Shown: in pieces, positions 1-8,977 of the stretch
Layout: every line of letters begins with the position of its first letter
Position numbering within the stretch: the first letter of the stretch is position 1
DNA from: an uncultured Bacteroidales bacterium
Lineage (GTDB): Bacteria; Bacteroidota; Bacteroidia; Bacteroidales; UBA932
Length of the DNA: 30,002 nucleotides
NCBI GenBank assembly: GCA_934725285.1
Contig: CAKVBK010000010.1
Location: 1-30,002, forward strand
Direction of reading: 5' to 3'
The notes under the pieces: model-generated
Database searches by the model: none
Seen by the model: the letters and a program-made list of their open reading frames with translations, nothing else
What the model was told of the DNA's origin: nothing
Translations under genes and position numbers: made by a program

Positions 1-2961
1 TGTGATGTTCGTTCTCGGATCGTCCGGATTCTCAGGATCATAGAAGTAGTGGTCGTAGGAGATGTCCTTCGGAAGGGAGAAGTTTGTGCCGGTGGAGTAA
101 GCGTTGAACCCGACATATCTCCAATAAGTCTGCGCTCCGCCCGAACCGTTCCAAAGCATGGAGAAATCGATTCCCTTCCATCCGAGCTCAACCTGGAATC
201 CGTAGTAGAACTTAGGGGTCATTGAAGTGCCTGTGAACATATAGTCATTGGCGTCGCCATAGACTCCGTCGCCGTTCTCATCGGCATAGATGTAGTCACC
301 GTACCATATTCCCTTCTTGCCGATTGTCTTGTTCGGCAGGAATGTGCTGCCGGCCTCTACCATAGCCTCAAGCCATGCCATATCGTCCGGCGTACGGATC
401 ATACCGTCCTTAGGGCCTCCGGCCGGATTCACGGTTCCGTCAGCGAAGAAATAGGTGCCGTCTCCTGAATATGTGTTCAGAAGGTAATGCTCGTTGATCA
501 GCTTGCCCTCCATCACCCTTCTGGCGCCGTCCACGACGGTGGACACATCACCTATGTTGCTCTGGTAGGTGCGGTTGCCATATTCATCTGTCACCCAGCC
601 GGCATTGAGGCGGCCCTTGTACTTGCTTACTGTGTTCCAGTTGCGGGTGAAGTTTGCGGTGACGCCGTAGTGGAAGTCCTTGATGTCGTCCTTCCATCCG
701 AGCGTCAGCTCGATGCCGTTGTTGGTCACCTCGCAGAGGTTCTGGTAAGGAGCCGACTTGTTGCCGATCGTGGCAAAGACTGGAGCTTTGTAGAGGATTC
801 CGTCAGTCACCTTGTTGTACCAGTCGGTCTCAAATGTGAGTCTTCCATCAAGGACGGCGAGCTCAAGTCCGATGTCGGTCGAGGTTGTGGTCTCCCAAGT
901 CAGCGCACTGTTGGACAGCGACTGCACGATGCCTGAAGCCAATTTGTTGCCGAATGAATATTCAAAGCCGGACGCGTATGTAGGAATATACTCGTAGTTG
1001 CCTATGCTGTTGTTTCCGAGCTTGCCCCACGATGCCCTGAGTTTCAGGTTGTCGATTCCGGAATCTTTCATGAACGATTCCTCAGAGATTCTCCAACCCG
1101 CCGAGAGGGACGGGAACAGGCCCCATCTTGAATCGCGCGCGAACCTTGAAGAACCGTCATAACGGAGATTGGCCTCGAAAAGATAGCGGTTGTCGTAGGC
1201 GTATGTAAGACGTCCGAAGACCGACACAGCCGCGTAATCCGTCTGCGTGCCGGATATCGAGTTCATATCCAATGCGTTGTTCATCTCCATCAACTGGTCG
1301 TTCTCAAGACGCTTTTTCTTGGCGTTCAATGAGTTGCTGTTCTGATAATATGTCTCGGATCCTACCATGGCCGTGATGTCGTGCTTCTTCGCTATCGTCT
1401 TCGCCCAATTGAGGCTGTTCTGGAATATCCACTTGTAGGCGAAGTTGGTGTTCTCCGTGATGGAAAGATTGTCAAGGTTGTCATAGCGGTAAGCCACTTC
1501 GCCCGTCCTGAACGAGTAGGCGTTGAGAACCTTGGTGACCGCCTTGTGCTCAGTGTCTGTACGTCCATAGTTGAACGAAGCGTTGTACTTTATGCCGAAC
1601 GGCAGCTTGACGTTGGCAAAGACGGTCGCGTTGATGTAATGAGCCCTGTCATAGCCGGTCATCCTGTCGAAGAAGTAAAGGTTGTTGCGACACTGGGTGC
1701 TCTGCTCCGGATTCTCCATCCAGCCATATTTCCCGTCGTAGTACGGGTATATTCCCGGAATGGCCCTGGACATATAGGAGAAGTTGAAGTCAGCCAGCTC
1801 GCTGCTGCGCTCGTATCCCCAGATTCTGGTTCCGACCTCAAGCCACTTGGTTATCTGGCTTGAGATGTTCGCGCGAAGCTGAAACTTCCTCGCACCGGAG
1901 TTGGATATGATTCCAGGGTTGTCGATGTAGGACATCGAGATGAGGTATTTCGTGCCTCCGTTTGAACCGTTGGCGGAAAGATTGTGCTTCTGGTATATTC
2001 CTTTCTCGTAGATGGCGTCCATCCAGTCCGTGTTAGGGTAAGCGACATAGTTCGGGTAGCCGGACTCGGAGATGCCATTCGGATCCTTGGACTTTTCTCT
2101 CCAGAGGTCGATCATCGCCTGGGAGAACGGCAGGACAGCGTCCACGTTCTCGGCGGACTCATTCATGAATGACATATAGTCGGCATAGTCCGAGACCACC
2201 TTGAATTTGTTGGCAGGCTCGTTCACCGCCATCATTCCGCTGTAGGTGACGCTGACCTTGCCGGCAGACTTGCTTCCGTCCTTTGTGGTGATGAGGATCA
2301 CACCGTTCGCGCCTCTGTTTCCGTAAATGGCGCATGAGGCAGCATCCTTCAACACGGACACAGATTCAATGTCATCCGGATTCACGTTGGCGATCGAGCC
2401 CTCGAAACCATCGACGATCACAAGAGGGCTGGAAGAGTTCAATGTACCGACTCCACGGACCCTCAGCGTAAGCCCTTCCTCGCCAGGACGGCCGGATGCC
2501 TGGCTGACGGCCAGACCTGCGTTCATTCCCTGAAGGATCTGGGCGGTACTTGTCACCGGGCGGGATTTCACCTCCTTGGCGTAATCCACAGTGGCGACGG
2601 CACCGGTGATGTTCACTCTTTTCTGCGTGCCGTAACCGATGACGACAAGTTCATCCAGCTCGTTCGAGTCAGGAGCAAGGGTCACATTGATGACATCCTT
2701 GCCGGCCACATTGACGTTTTTCGTAAGGTAACCAAGAAAAGCGAAAGACAGAGTCTCACCGTCGGAAGCCTGAATCTCAAAATGTCCGTTTCCGTCTGTG
2801 GTGACTCCTCGCATAGTGTTCGGCACGGAGACAGATGCCCCGGCCAAAGGCTGGGATGTCTCATCGAAGACCGTACCTTTCACTGTTCGTTGCTGCGCGG
2901 ACGCGACAAAGCCGATAATGGCAGCGGCAGCCGCCAAAAAGCATTTTTTTAGTGTAATCAT
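1..2961 (-). CDS. SusC/RagA-family TonB-dependent outer-membrane receptor, partial (3' end outside window)
   Basis: Outer-membrane receptor that would import an oligosaccharide or similar ligand with a SusD partner. The 987 codons in the window are open to the left edge, so the C-terminal part of the barrel is missing. A signal peptide ending in FVASAQ (about residues 1-22) is followed by a carboxypeptidase-regulatory-like domain (about 25-100, starting TVKGTVFDETSQPLAG), a TonB-box-like stretch LVVIGYGTQKR (about 104-114), the plug (SRPVTSTAQILQGMNAGL; RVRGVGTLNSSSPLVIVDG; SVLKDAASCAIYGNRGANGV) and then barrel strands. The start is the ATG at 2961, directly before the signal peptide. It lies 286 bases downstream of the hybrid regulator on the same strand, the usual arrangement for a regulated glycan locus. 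A SusD partner is expected just beyond base 1. The ligand cannot be told from sequence. Confidence 0.95.
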   Translation of the reverse strand, partial: MITLKKCFLAAAAAIIGFVASAQQRTVKGTVFDETSQPLAGASVSVPNTMRGVTTDGNGHFEIQASDGETLSFAFLGYLTKNVNVAGKDVINVTLAPDSNELDELVVIGYGTQKRVNITGAVATVDYAKEVKSRPVTSTAQILQGMNAGLAVSQASGRPGEEGLTLRVRGVGTLNSSSPLVIVDGFEGSIANVNPDDIESVSVLKDAASCAIYGNRGANGVILITTKDGSKSAGKVSVTYSGMMAVNEPANKFKVVSDYADYMSFMNESAENVDAVLPFSQAMIDLWREKSKDPNGISESGYPNYVAYPNTDWMDAIYEKGIYQKHNLSANGSNGGTKYLISMSYIDNPGIISNSGARKFQLRANISSQITKWLEVGTRIWGYERSSELADFNFSYMSRAIPGIYPYYDGKYGWMENPEQSTQCRNNLYFFDRMTGYDRAHYINATVFANVKLPFGIKYNASFNYGRTDTEHKAVTKVLNAYSFRTGEVAYRYDNLDNLSITENTNFAYKWIFQNSLNWAKTIAKKHDITAMVGSETYYQNSNSLNAKKKRLENDQLMEMNNALDMNSISGTQTDYAAVSVFGRLTYAYDNRYLFEANLRYDGSSRFARDSRWGLFPSLSAGWRISEESFMKDSGIDNLKLRASWGKLGNNSIGNYEYIPTYASGFEYSFGNKLASGIVQSLSNSALTWETTTSTDIGLELAVLDGRLTFETDWYNKVTDGILYKAPVFATIGNKSAPYQNLCEVTNNGIELTLGWKDDIKDFHYGVTANFTRNWNTVSKYKGRLNAGWVTDEYGNRTYQSNIGDVSTVVDGARRVMEGKLINEHYLLNTYSGDGTYFFADGTVNPAGGPKDGMIRTPDDMAWLEAMVEAGSTFLPNKTIGKKGIWYGDYIYADENGDGVYGDANDYMFTGTSMTPKFYYGFQVELGWKGIDFSMLWNGSGGAQTYWRYVGFNAYSTGTNFSLPKDISYDHYFYDPENPDDPRTNIT

Positions 2962-3247
2962 ATTACGGGTCAGTTAATAACCAAGTAATCCTTAAAAAAT
3001 AACTTGATAATCTTTGATTGTCTTTTCGGTCCAGATTTCTTTTCTCATCAGTCCTGTGCCACCGGCACACTCCTTCTTCAAAAAGAAATCTATCCTCGAA
3101 AATACTGCCAAATCTTCACCAACTTATTTTTCAACGCTTACTGAACGTTTTTGCAAAAGTCTTGAAAAAAAGACTATTTGAATAGAAGAAAAGTTCCATT
3201 TGATGGAACATTCGCCGTTCCTTGAAAGATTGCGGCTCCTTTCCCGC
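2962..3247. other. Intergenic region between the hybrid regulator and the SusC-like gene
   Basis: 286 bases, AT-rich, without a gene. It should hold the end of the regulator transcript and the promoter and regulator site for the SusC-like gene. I found no TAnnTTTG element on the minus strand, so the promoter may be activator-dependent. Two small inverted repeats are visible: TGTGCC-acc-GGCACA at 3055-3069, and AGTCTT-6 nt-AAGACT at 3158-3175. In minus-strand orientation the second is followed by TTTTGC, and it could be a weak terminator for the regulator. Confidence 0.5.
3158..3175 (-). terminator. Possible weak terminator after the hybrid regulator
   Basis: A 6-bp perfect stem (AGTCTT/AAGACT) with a six-base loop sits about 75 bases after the regulator's stop codon. 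In transcript orientation it is followed by a short T run (TTTTGC). The stem is short and AT-rich, so termination here is only a possibility. Confidence 0.25.
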
Positions 3248-6200
3248 CTAACGGACATCGCCACGATGCTCTTTCAGATAATCGGCCGGAAGCTGCCCAA
3301 ACTGCTTCTTGAAGCATTTCGCGAAATAGGACGGTGTGTTGAAGCCGACAGCGTAGCATACGTCGTTGATCCGATCCGCTCCGTTGGCAAGCATCGAGGC
3401 CGCCACATTCAGCCTCACCACCTTGATGTACTCGTTCGGGGTCACATCCAGCAGCCCCTTGACTTTGCGGATCATGGTCGAACGGCTCACAAACATCGCT
3501 TCAGCCAACTGTTCAAGTCCGAATTCCGGATCACTCAGATTGTCCATAATCGCCTTTTCCATTGACTTCATGAATTTGGAATCCGTGTTGGTTATGTCAA
3601 ATTCATCGGGGTCAACCGAAGCCTTCCCTGACAGATGGGCGTTCCGGAACGACTCCCTCTTTCCGGCGAGCACTCTCAGCGAACCCAGCAGATAGTCTAG
3701 GCTGAACGGCTTCTCTATGTAGAGGCTTGCCCCGGCCTCCATACACTTGACCTTGATTTCCGGTGAGGAAAGAGCGGAAAGCATCACCACAGGAATGTGC
3801 GAGCTGTTCAGCTCGGATGTGACCTTCGAACACAGCTCAATGCCGCTCATCCCTTGAAGGGCGATGTCAGAAAGGATTATGTCGATGTCCTTCTTTTCCA
3901 GCAATTCCAGAGCCTTTTCCGCCGACGGGACCGTGACAGCTGAATATTCAGCATTCAGTTTCCGTACAAGATAGTCAGCCAAATCAACGTTGTCCTCAAC
4001 CACGAGGACAGACAATCTGCCATCGTTTCCTATAGAAGGAGACTCTTCCGCGGCAGGTTCAGGCACACCACCGGCAACCGTTCCCACCGGCAGCCTAAGG
4101 ACGAAATCGGTATATTCCCCGCCCTCAAGTGCCAGCGAGCCTCCGTGCATCTGGGCAAGTGTCCTCGCAAGCGGCAGACCTATTCCGAAACTCTGCGAAT
4201 ATGGCTGCCTCTCCGCGCTGTACTGGATGAACGGTTTGAATATCTCCTCACGCCGTTCGTGCGGGATGACGGGCCCGTCATTGACGAACGAAATCTCCAC
4301 AAAATCATCCTTGCGCGAGACCTTTATGTCCACAAATGTCTCGGCGTACTTCACAGCGTTGTGGATCAGGTTGTTCAGCATCTTCAGGAGACTGGCCTCA
4401 TCGACATTTATGACCAGTCTGTCCTCAGTGTGCTCAAATGACATATTCAAGTTCTTGCTCCTGGCGGTCTCCTTGAAATTGTAATAAAGGAAGCCTATCT
4501 TCTCGATTATGTCCACCTGCTTGTACTCCAGCACCCAACCATGTTCCTCGATCCTTACAAAGTCCAGAAGTTCCTTCACCAGCCTGTCAAGGTAGTCCGT
4601 GCTGTTGCCGATCACCTCCAGGTCCTTCAAGGTCTCTCCGTCAAGGCCTCCGGCCGCCATGATATTGTCAAGGGGAGTCCGGATAAGCGTAAGAGGTGTC
4701 TTGATCTCGTGGATGATGCTTGAGAAGAAATTCATCTTCTCGTGGAACAACTCTTCCTCGCGCTGTCTCTTGGCCGTTTCCGAACGCATGCGCTCTTGTT
4801 TTACGGCAGACGCGGACGCGTACCGCACTATTCCCCAGATCAATCCCAACACCAACAGCACATATAATATGTAGGCAAGAGCGGTCTTGTAGAAAACCTC
4901 TTTGACCACAATCTGCACCGGCGGATGAGAGTCGTTCCACAGTCCGTTTCCGTCTATGCCCTTCACCAGAAGCCTGTACTTTCCGGCCGGAATGTTTGAG
5001 TAATGGAACGACCTGCCGTCCAAATGGTTCCAGTCCTTGTCATAGCCTTCAAGCTTGTAGAAACAACTGTTGCTGGCAGGTGATGAGAATCCAAGGAGAA
5101 CCATTGAGAACCCGAAACTGTTCTGCCTGTGTGTCAGCACGATGGTTCCGGTCTCATTGATGTTGGTTGAGAGCGGTGAACCGGTCCCGGGCTTCACGGC
5201 GTTTCCGTCTATGAAGAAGTCCGTCAGCATTATCGGAGGGATGCGGTTGTCCGTGTGGAACTTACGCGGATTGAAACTGATCACTCCATTGTGGGATGAG
5301 AAGTACATCGTGCCGTCAGAAGTCATGATGGCGGTGTGCCCGTCCACAATCTCGTCCAGGAGTCCGTCATAGACAGTGTAATAGCGTATGTCTTCAAAAG
5401 AATACTCAAATGAGACAAGTCCTTTGCTTGTAGCGGCCCAGATCCTGCCGTCCTCATCTCTGATCAGCGAAAAAGCGATGCGGTTGTTTTTCAGGACGGA
5501 ATCATCGAATGTCTCAAATTTGTCATGGTCCTTATCGTATCGCATTATGCCGGCGCCATACGAGCCGGCCCACAGATTCCCGTCCCCGTCAAGATAGACA
5601 CTCATTATCTTGTTGGCCGGCAGATGGCGGTCTCCCTGCTCATCATAGTCGTAATGAGCGAGGATCACCTTTTCCCTAAGGCTATACTTATAAATTCCGT
5701 TGGCGTAGGATGACACCCACAGGTTCCCATCCAGTGATTCCGCCATTCCGGTTATGTAAACCCCTTCAAAACCGTCCACTGGCGCGAATCCGTCGGAAAC
5801 GGGATCATATTCAAGCATTCCGAGGGTCGTCCCGACAAGAATATCATCAGAGGATGTTTTGAACAATTTATGTATCTTGTTGTCTTTCTGCCTGTTGTTT
5901 CTCAGGCCTCTGGTATAGGTGGTGATTTTCCCCGACCGAGGGTCCAGCTTGAATATTCCAGACCATGATCCGAGCCAGACTTCACCGGTGTCGCAGCAGA
6001 TGGAGAATATTGATTCCGGGAGGGTTGAGGAGCGGTAGCGATGGACAAGACCGGTCGAGGTGTCAAGGTAAAGAAGTCCTTTCTTCTCGCTGGCCAGCCA
6101 GATCCGGCCGCTGCGGTCATCCGCCATATCCATAACATAACATCCCTTCAGGCTCTCGTTGTCTGCGAGATAATACTTGTCAAAATTTCTCTGGAATTCC

Positions 6201-7240
6201 GCTGAGTAGTTCAGGCCGGAAGACAGTGTCCCTACCCAGACTCCGTTGGAACGGTCGATGAACACGGCGCTGGCGTTCTCATCGGCAAGGGAGAATTTGT
6301 CCTCCGTGCTGCTTCCGAAGCGCTCCACCGCCCCGCTGACTGAGTCATAGCGGAACAACCCGCCTGTGGTGGAAAGCCATATTCCCTTGTCACGGTCAAG
6401 CGCAAGGCCGGTAGGCCTGAATCCGATACTGTTCTCGACTATCGTCCGGAACGTCCCTTTCCTCAAATCAGCGGCGCAAAGGCCGTTCTGCCATGCCGCA
6501 AGATAAACAGTGTTGTCGGAAGGGTTGCGGACTATGGCCATTATGTCATCGCTGGATTTCCAGCCTTGCAGCCTGACAGGCTCTATCGACTCAAGAGCCG
6601 CGTCCGAATGCCAGAGATCAGAGAAGTACAAGGCGAACCAAAACTCCCCGTTGCCGTCAATGTAGAACGAGCGGATGTTGGCAGGAAGCACCGTGTGACC
6701 GTTCTCCGTAAACCAGTTTTTCAGTTCCCCGGTGTCCGGATAATACGAGAACAACCCCAGTCCGTTCACGGACATCCAGACAGTCCCACTCCGGTCAATG
6801 CTGATCTGGGTCACCTTGCTGTTGACGGCGGTGCCTTTGTCACTGATCCTGTCAAGTGGGATGAACATGTCGTCCTTGTGGCTGTAGAAAGTCACTCCAT
6901 CATCCGTCCCTATCCACATATTACCCTCTGAATCAGGACAAAGAGCCGTGATGAAGTCAGTGTTGACACCTAATCGCTCCTTGTAGTAACACTCGAACGA
7001 TATTCCGTCAAAGCGATTGAGACCATCCTCTGTTGAAATCCAAATGAACCCGTTGGAATCCTGTGAGACAGCGTTGACATTGTTGAACGAAAGTCCGCTG
7101 TCAGAGGAAGTGAAGTGCGAGAAATACCATCGGTTGTCTCCGGCGGCCGCTCCGCACTCCAAAGACACGGCAAAAGGCAGCAGACATAGGAATATGCCCG
7201 CTGCCCAACCAGTCAACTTATTGATTACCTTTTCAATCAT
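3248..7240 (-). CDS. Hybrid two-component system sensor/regulator (HTCS)
   Basis: Single-protein sensor kinase plus response regulator (1330 aa) that detects a glycan breakdown product in the periplasm and activates the adjacent locus. Order: N-terminal signal or anchor (1-33), two periplasmic regulator-propeller repeats (about 40-680, with many WIGT/WVGT/GLWLS-type strands), Y_Y_Y domain (about 700-780; YSNIPAGKYRLLVKG), membrane helix (about 790-812), HisKA with FFSSIIHEIKTPLTLI (phospho-acceptor His about 845), HATPase (NNLIHNAVKYA; FGIGLPLARTLAQMHGG), receiver (VVEDN; acceptor Asp in LSDIALQG about 1123; Lys in IEKPF) and a C-terminal AraC helix-turn-helix pair (about 1225-1325). All catalytic motifs look intact. 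Its ATG overlaps the TGA of the upstream lipoprotein gene (ATGA, 7237-7240), so the two are probably translationally coupled. The likely target is the SusC-like gene at 2961 and genes beyond base 1. Confidence 0.96.
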   Translation of the reverse strand: MIEKVINKLTGWAAGIFLCLLPFAVSLECGAAAGDNRWYFSHFTSSDSGLSFNNVNAVSQDSNGFIWISTEDGLNRFDGISFECYYKERLGVNTDFITALCPDSEGNMWIGTDDGVTFYSHKDDMFIPLDRISDKGTAVNSKVTQISIDRSGTVWMSVNGLGLFSYYPDTGELKNWFTENGHTVLPANIRSFYIDGNGEFWFALYFSDLWHSDAALESIEPVRLQGWKSSDDIMAIVRNPSDNTVYLAAWQNGLCAADLRKGTFRTIVENSIGFRPTGLALDRDKGIWLSTTGGLFRYDSVSGAVERFGSSTEDKFSLADENASAVFIDRSNGVWVGTLSSGLNYSAEFQRNFDKYYLADNESLKGCYVMDMADDRSGRIWLASEKKGLLYLDTSTGLVHRYRSSTLPESIFSICCDTGEVWLGSWSGIFKLDPRSGKITTYTRGLRNNRQKDNKIHKLFKTSSDDILVGTTLGMLEYDPVSDGFAPVDGFEGVYITGMAESLDGNLWVSSYANGIYKYSLREKVILAHYDYDEQGDRHLPANKIMSVYLDGDGNLWAGSYGAGIMRYDKDHDKFETFDDSVLKNNRIAFSLIRDEDGRIWAATSKGLVSFEYSFEDIRYYTVYDGLLDEIVDGHTAIMTSDGTMYFSSHNGVISFNPRKFHTDNRIPPIMLTDFFIDGNAVKPGTGSPLSTNINETGTIVLTHRQNSFGFSMVLLGFSSPASNSCFYKLEGYDKDWNHLDGRSFHYSNIPAGKYRLLVKGIDGNGLWNDSHPPVQIVVKEVFYKTALAYILYVLLVLGLIWGIVRYASASAVKQERMRSETAKRQREEELFHEKMNFFSSIIHEIKTPLTLIRTPLDNIMAAGGLDGETLKDLEVIGNSTDYLDRLVKELLDFVRIEEHGWVLEYKQVDIIEKIGFLYYNFKETARSKNLNMSFEHTEDRLVINVDEASLLKMLNNLIHNAVKYAETFVDIKVSRKDDFVEISFVNDGPVIPHERREEIFKPFIQYSAERQPYSQSFGIGLPLARTLAQMHGGSLALEGGEYTDFVLRLPVGTVAGGVPEPAAEESPSIGNDGRLSVLVVEDNVDLADYLVRKLNAEYSAVTVPSAEKALELLEKKDIDIILSDIALQGMSGIELCSKVTSELNSSHIPVVMLSALSSPEIKVKCMEAGASLYIEKPFSLDYLLGSLRVLAGKRESFRNAHLSGKASVDPDEFDITNTDSKFMKSMEKAIMDNLSDPEFGLEQLAEAMFVSRSTMIRKVKGLLDVTPNEYIKVVRLNVAASMLANGADRINDVCYAVGFNTPSYFAKCFKKQFGQLPADYLKEHRGDVR

Positions 7241-8790
7241 TCAATAGAGAAATAGACTCCGTCAAGCCCTCCGTTGTCAAGATAGAACGGAGCACCGTAA
7301 GCGTTGTTGCTTATCCAAGGCGTGTCACGTTTCTCGAACTTGGTGTCGGCCGCCGCCTGGACGCTTCCGTCAGCGCACTCGATGCGGATCTTGATGTAGC
7401 CGCTCTGAATGGCGTTCTCAAATGTGATCACCTTGTCGACATCTATGCCGCCCCTCTTCATGGCGAATGTGCACGTCATCGAATAGTTCGGATCGTTCGC
7501 CGTGATCTCCTGAGGGTCGCAGATCTTCCACTCATCACTGCCATCCTGATACTTGATGTACCAGAACACCGGCTGTTGGCGACCGTAGATCGGGAACTTC
7601 ACTCTGATCTTCGTGCCAGCGGTGAATTTCTTTACCGGAAGAGTGAACTCAAAGTTGTCTCCGGTCCATATTCCCTTGATGCCAGGAGAGGATATATTCT
7701 TGCTGTTGACAGTCTCAAGCCTCTGCATGCACTTGTCGCTCGGATCAGAGACCTTGTTCCACTGACACCACGCCTGAGGCTGATCAGGGCAAGACCAATA
7801 GCCATCGGAAACCCACTTAGGCTGAGTGTCCTTCGTGAAATTCTGCACTCCGTCATACTTGCCCAGTTTGAACACAACCGGGAATGTGACAGGGACAACA
7901 CCGTCAGCGGAACGGGATACTGTTATCTCCGCTGTCTCCCCCGCCGAGAGCTTCTTCCCTGTGTCTGATTTCTGATTAAAGAAAGAAGTCCGCATTGTCT
8001 TTCCGGCCACATCCTCGAACTCCACCTCAAATCCGCCTTCAGGAACGGTGAACGGCAGCACGACAACAGGTATCACGGTGTTGGCGTCCTTCAGTTCCAA
8101 TCCGCCTTCAGGGAAGTCAAGCCGTACGGACTTTGATTTTTCGCCTGACAATGTGAATATTCCGGTTTCAGCGTCCAATGTGCCGTTTCCGGAAACAGCC
8201 CCGTCAAAGGCAGTCTCGTCATACGGAGATATTGTCAATGACTTAAGTGTCGCCGGTGTCCCCTCCTCGACAATGTCGGCCGGAACTTTCAGATTAAGCA
8301 CAGAGAACGGTGTGCTTACATCAAACTCCACAGTCGGAAGCACAGAAACAACCTTCTTGGCCGCTGTCAATGGCAGATAGCCAATCGCCCCGGCAGAATA
8401 TTCCTGCACAGGAGGCACAGCCGCCGGGATAGTTTTGATGTCCGATGTGGCCGGAAGAGGGCTGACTGCACAAAATTTAAAATCGTGGTCTGATGAATAT
8501 GCGATCACCTTGTCCGCGTCAGACACCTCCTTCAGTGACGATGAAGATCCGGACTGGATTGTATTCCAAGAAGAGACTGATTGTCCCGACATAGCCACGT
8601 CAGTCTTGCCCTCTCGGGCGCAGAAAGCCGCGACACCGAATGTGGTTCCTTCAGGAAGTTCCATTCCGGATGTCTTCACACTGAAATTGACTTCCAATGT
8701 TTCGTAATCAAGAGTTCCATTGTTGTCCTCATTGTTCGCGCAGGAAAACGACACAACCAAGGCTCCAAGCAAAAGTAAATGCCTTCTCAT
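7237..8790 (-). CDS. Fimbrillin-like / putative surface-binding lipoprotein coupled to the HTCS
   Basis: 517-aa lipoprotein. The ATG at 8790 was chosen because it places a short basic start (MRRHLLLLGALV) before a lipobox ending SFSC (Cys17); an upstream in-frame ATG at 8817 would add nine residues that break the signal peptide. The N-terminal half (VNFSVKTSG, then LPEGTTFGVAAF) resembles Mfa-like fimbrillin-type domains. The C-terminal half (from about residue 310, rich in Trp and Tyr, for example SDGYWSCPDQPQAWCQW) looks like a beta-sandwich that could bind a ligand. I do not recognise an exact family. It is the first gene of a pair with the HTCS, overlapping it by four bases. That suggests a surface glycan-binding or co-sensing protein made in step with the sensor; a fimbrial subunit role is the alternative. 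No catalytic motif was seen. Confidence 0.75.
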   Translation of the reverse strand: MRRHLLLLGALVVSFSCANNEDNNGTLDYETLEVNFSVKTSGMELPEGTTFGVAAFCAREGKTDVAMSGQSVSSWNTIQSGSSSSLKEVSDADKVIAYSSDHDFKFCAVSPLPATSDIKTIPAAVPPVQEYSAGAIGYLPLTAAKKVVSVLPTVEFDVSTPFSVLNLKVPADIVEEGTPATLKSLTISPYDETAFDGAVSGNGTLDAETGIFTLSGEKSKSVRLDFPEGGLELKDANTVIPVVVLPFTVPEGGFEVEFEDVAGKTMRTSFFNQKSDTGKKLSAGETAEITVSRSADGVVPVTFPVVFKLGKYDGVQNFTKDTQPKWVSDGYWSCPDQPQAWCQWNKVSDPSDKCMQRLETVNSKNISSPGIKGIWTGDNFEFTLPVKKFTAGTKIRVKFPIYGRQQPVFWYIKYQDGSDEWKICDPQEITANDPNYSMTCTFAMKRGGIDVDKVITFENAIQSGYIKIRIECADGSVQAAADTKFEKRDTPWISNNAYGAPFYLDNGGLDGVYFSIE

Positions 8791-8977
8791 ATTGTCTTTG
8801 ACGTTTAGTGTTATCAAATGGCGACATCACCGCACCGCGATGACATCATTTTCCAACGGCAAAGTAAACAATTATATTCCTGCACGAATGTAACAAAAAT
8901 TCCAAAACATACAACAAAGCGCCGCCAGAACGTATCCGGTGACGCTTTTGCGATCCATTTATCACGTCAGCACAAGT
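8791..8977. other. Intergenic region upstream of the lipoprotein-HTCS pair
   Basis: 187 bases with no gene. It must carry the promoter of the lipoprotein-HTCS pair. The best minus-strand -7 match is TTACTTTG (8867-8860), one base off TAnnTTTG and without a well-spaced -33 element, so I do not call it as a promoter. A short inverted repeat (ACAAG-TTTA-CTTGT) overlaps the stop codon of the acyl-CoA synthetase at 8978. Confidence 0.4.

Noticed and set aside
3055..3069. TGTGCC-acc-GGCACA hairpin as a terminator or operator
   Set aside because: Only six base pairs, no T run after it, and no second copy noticed.
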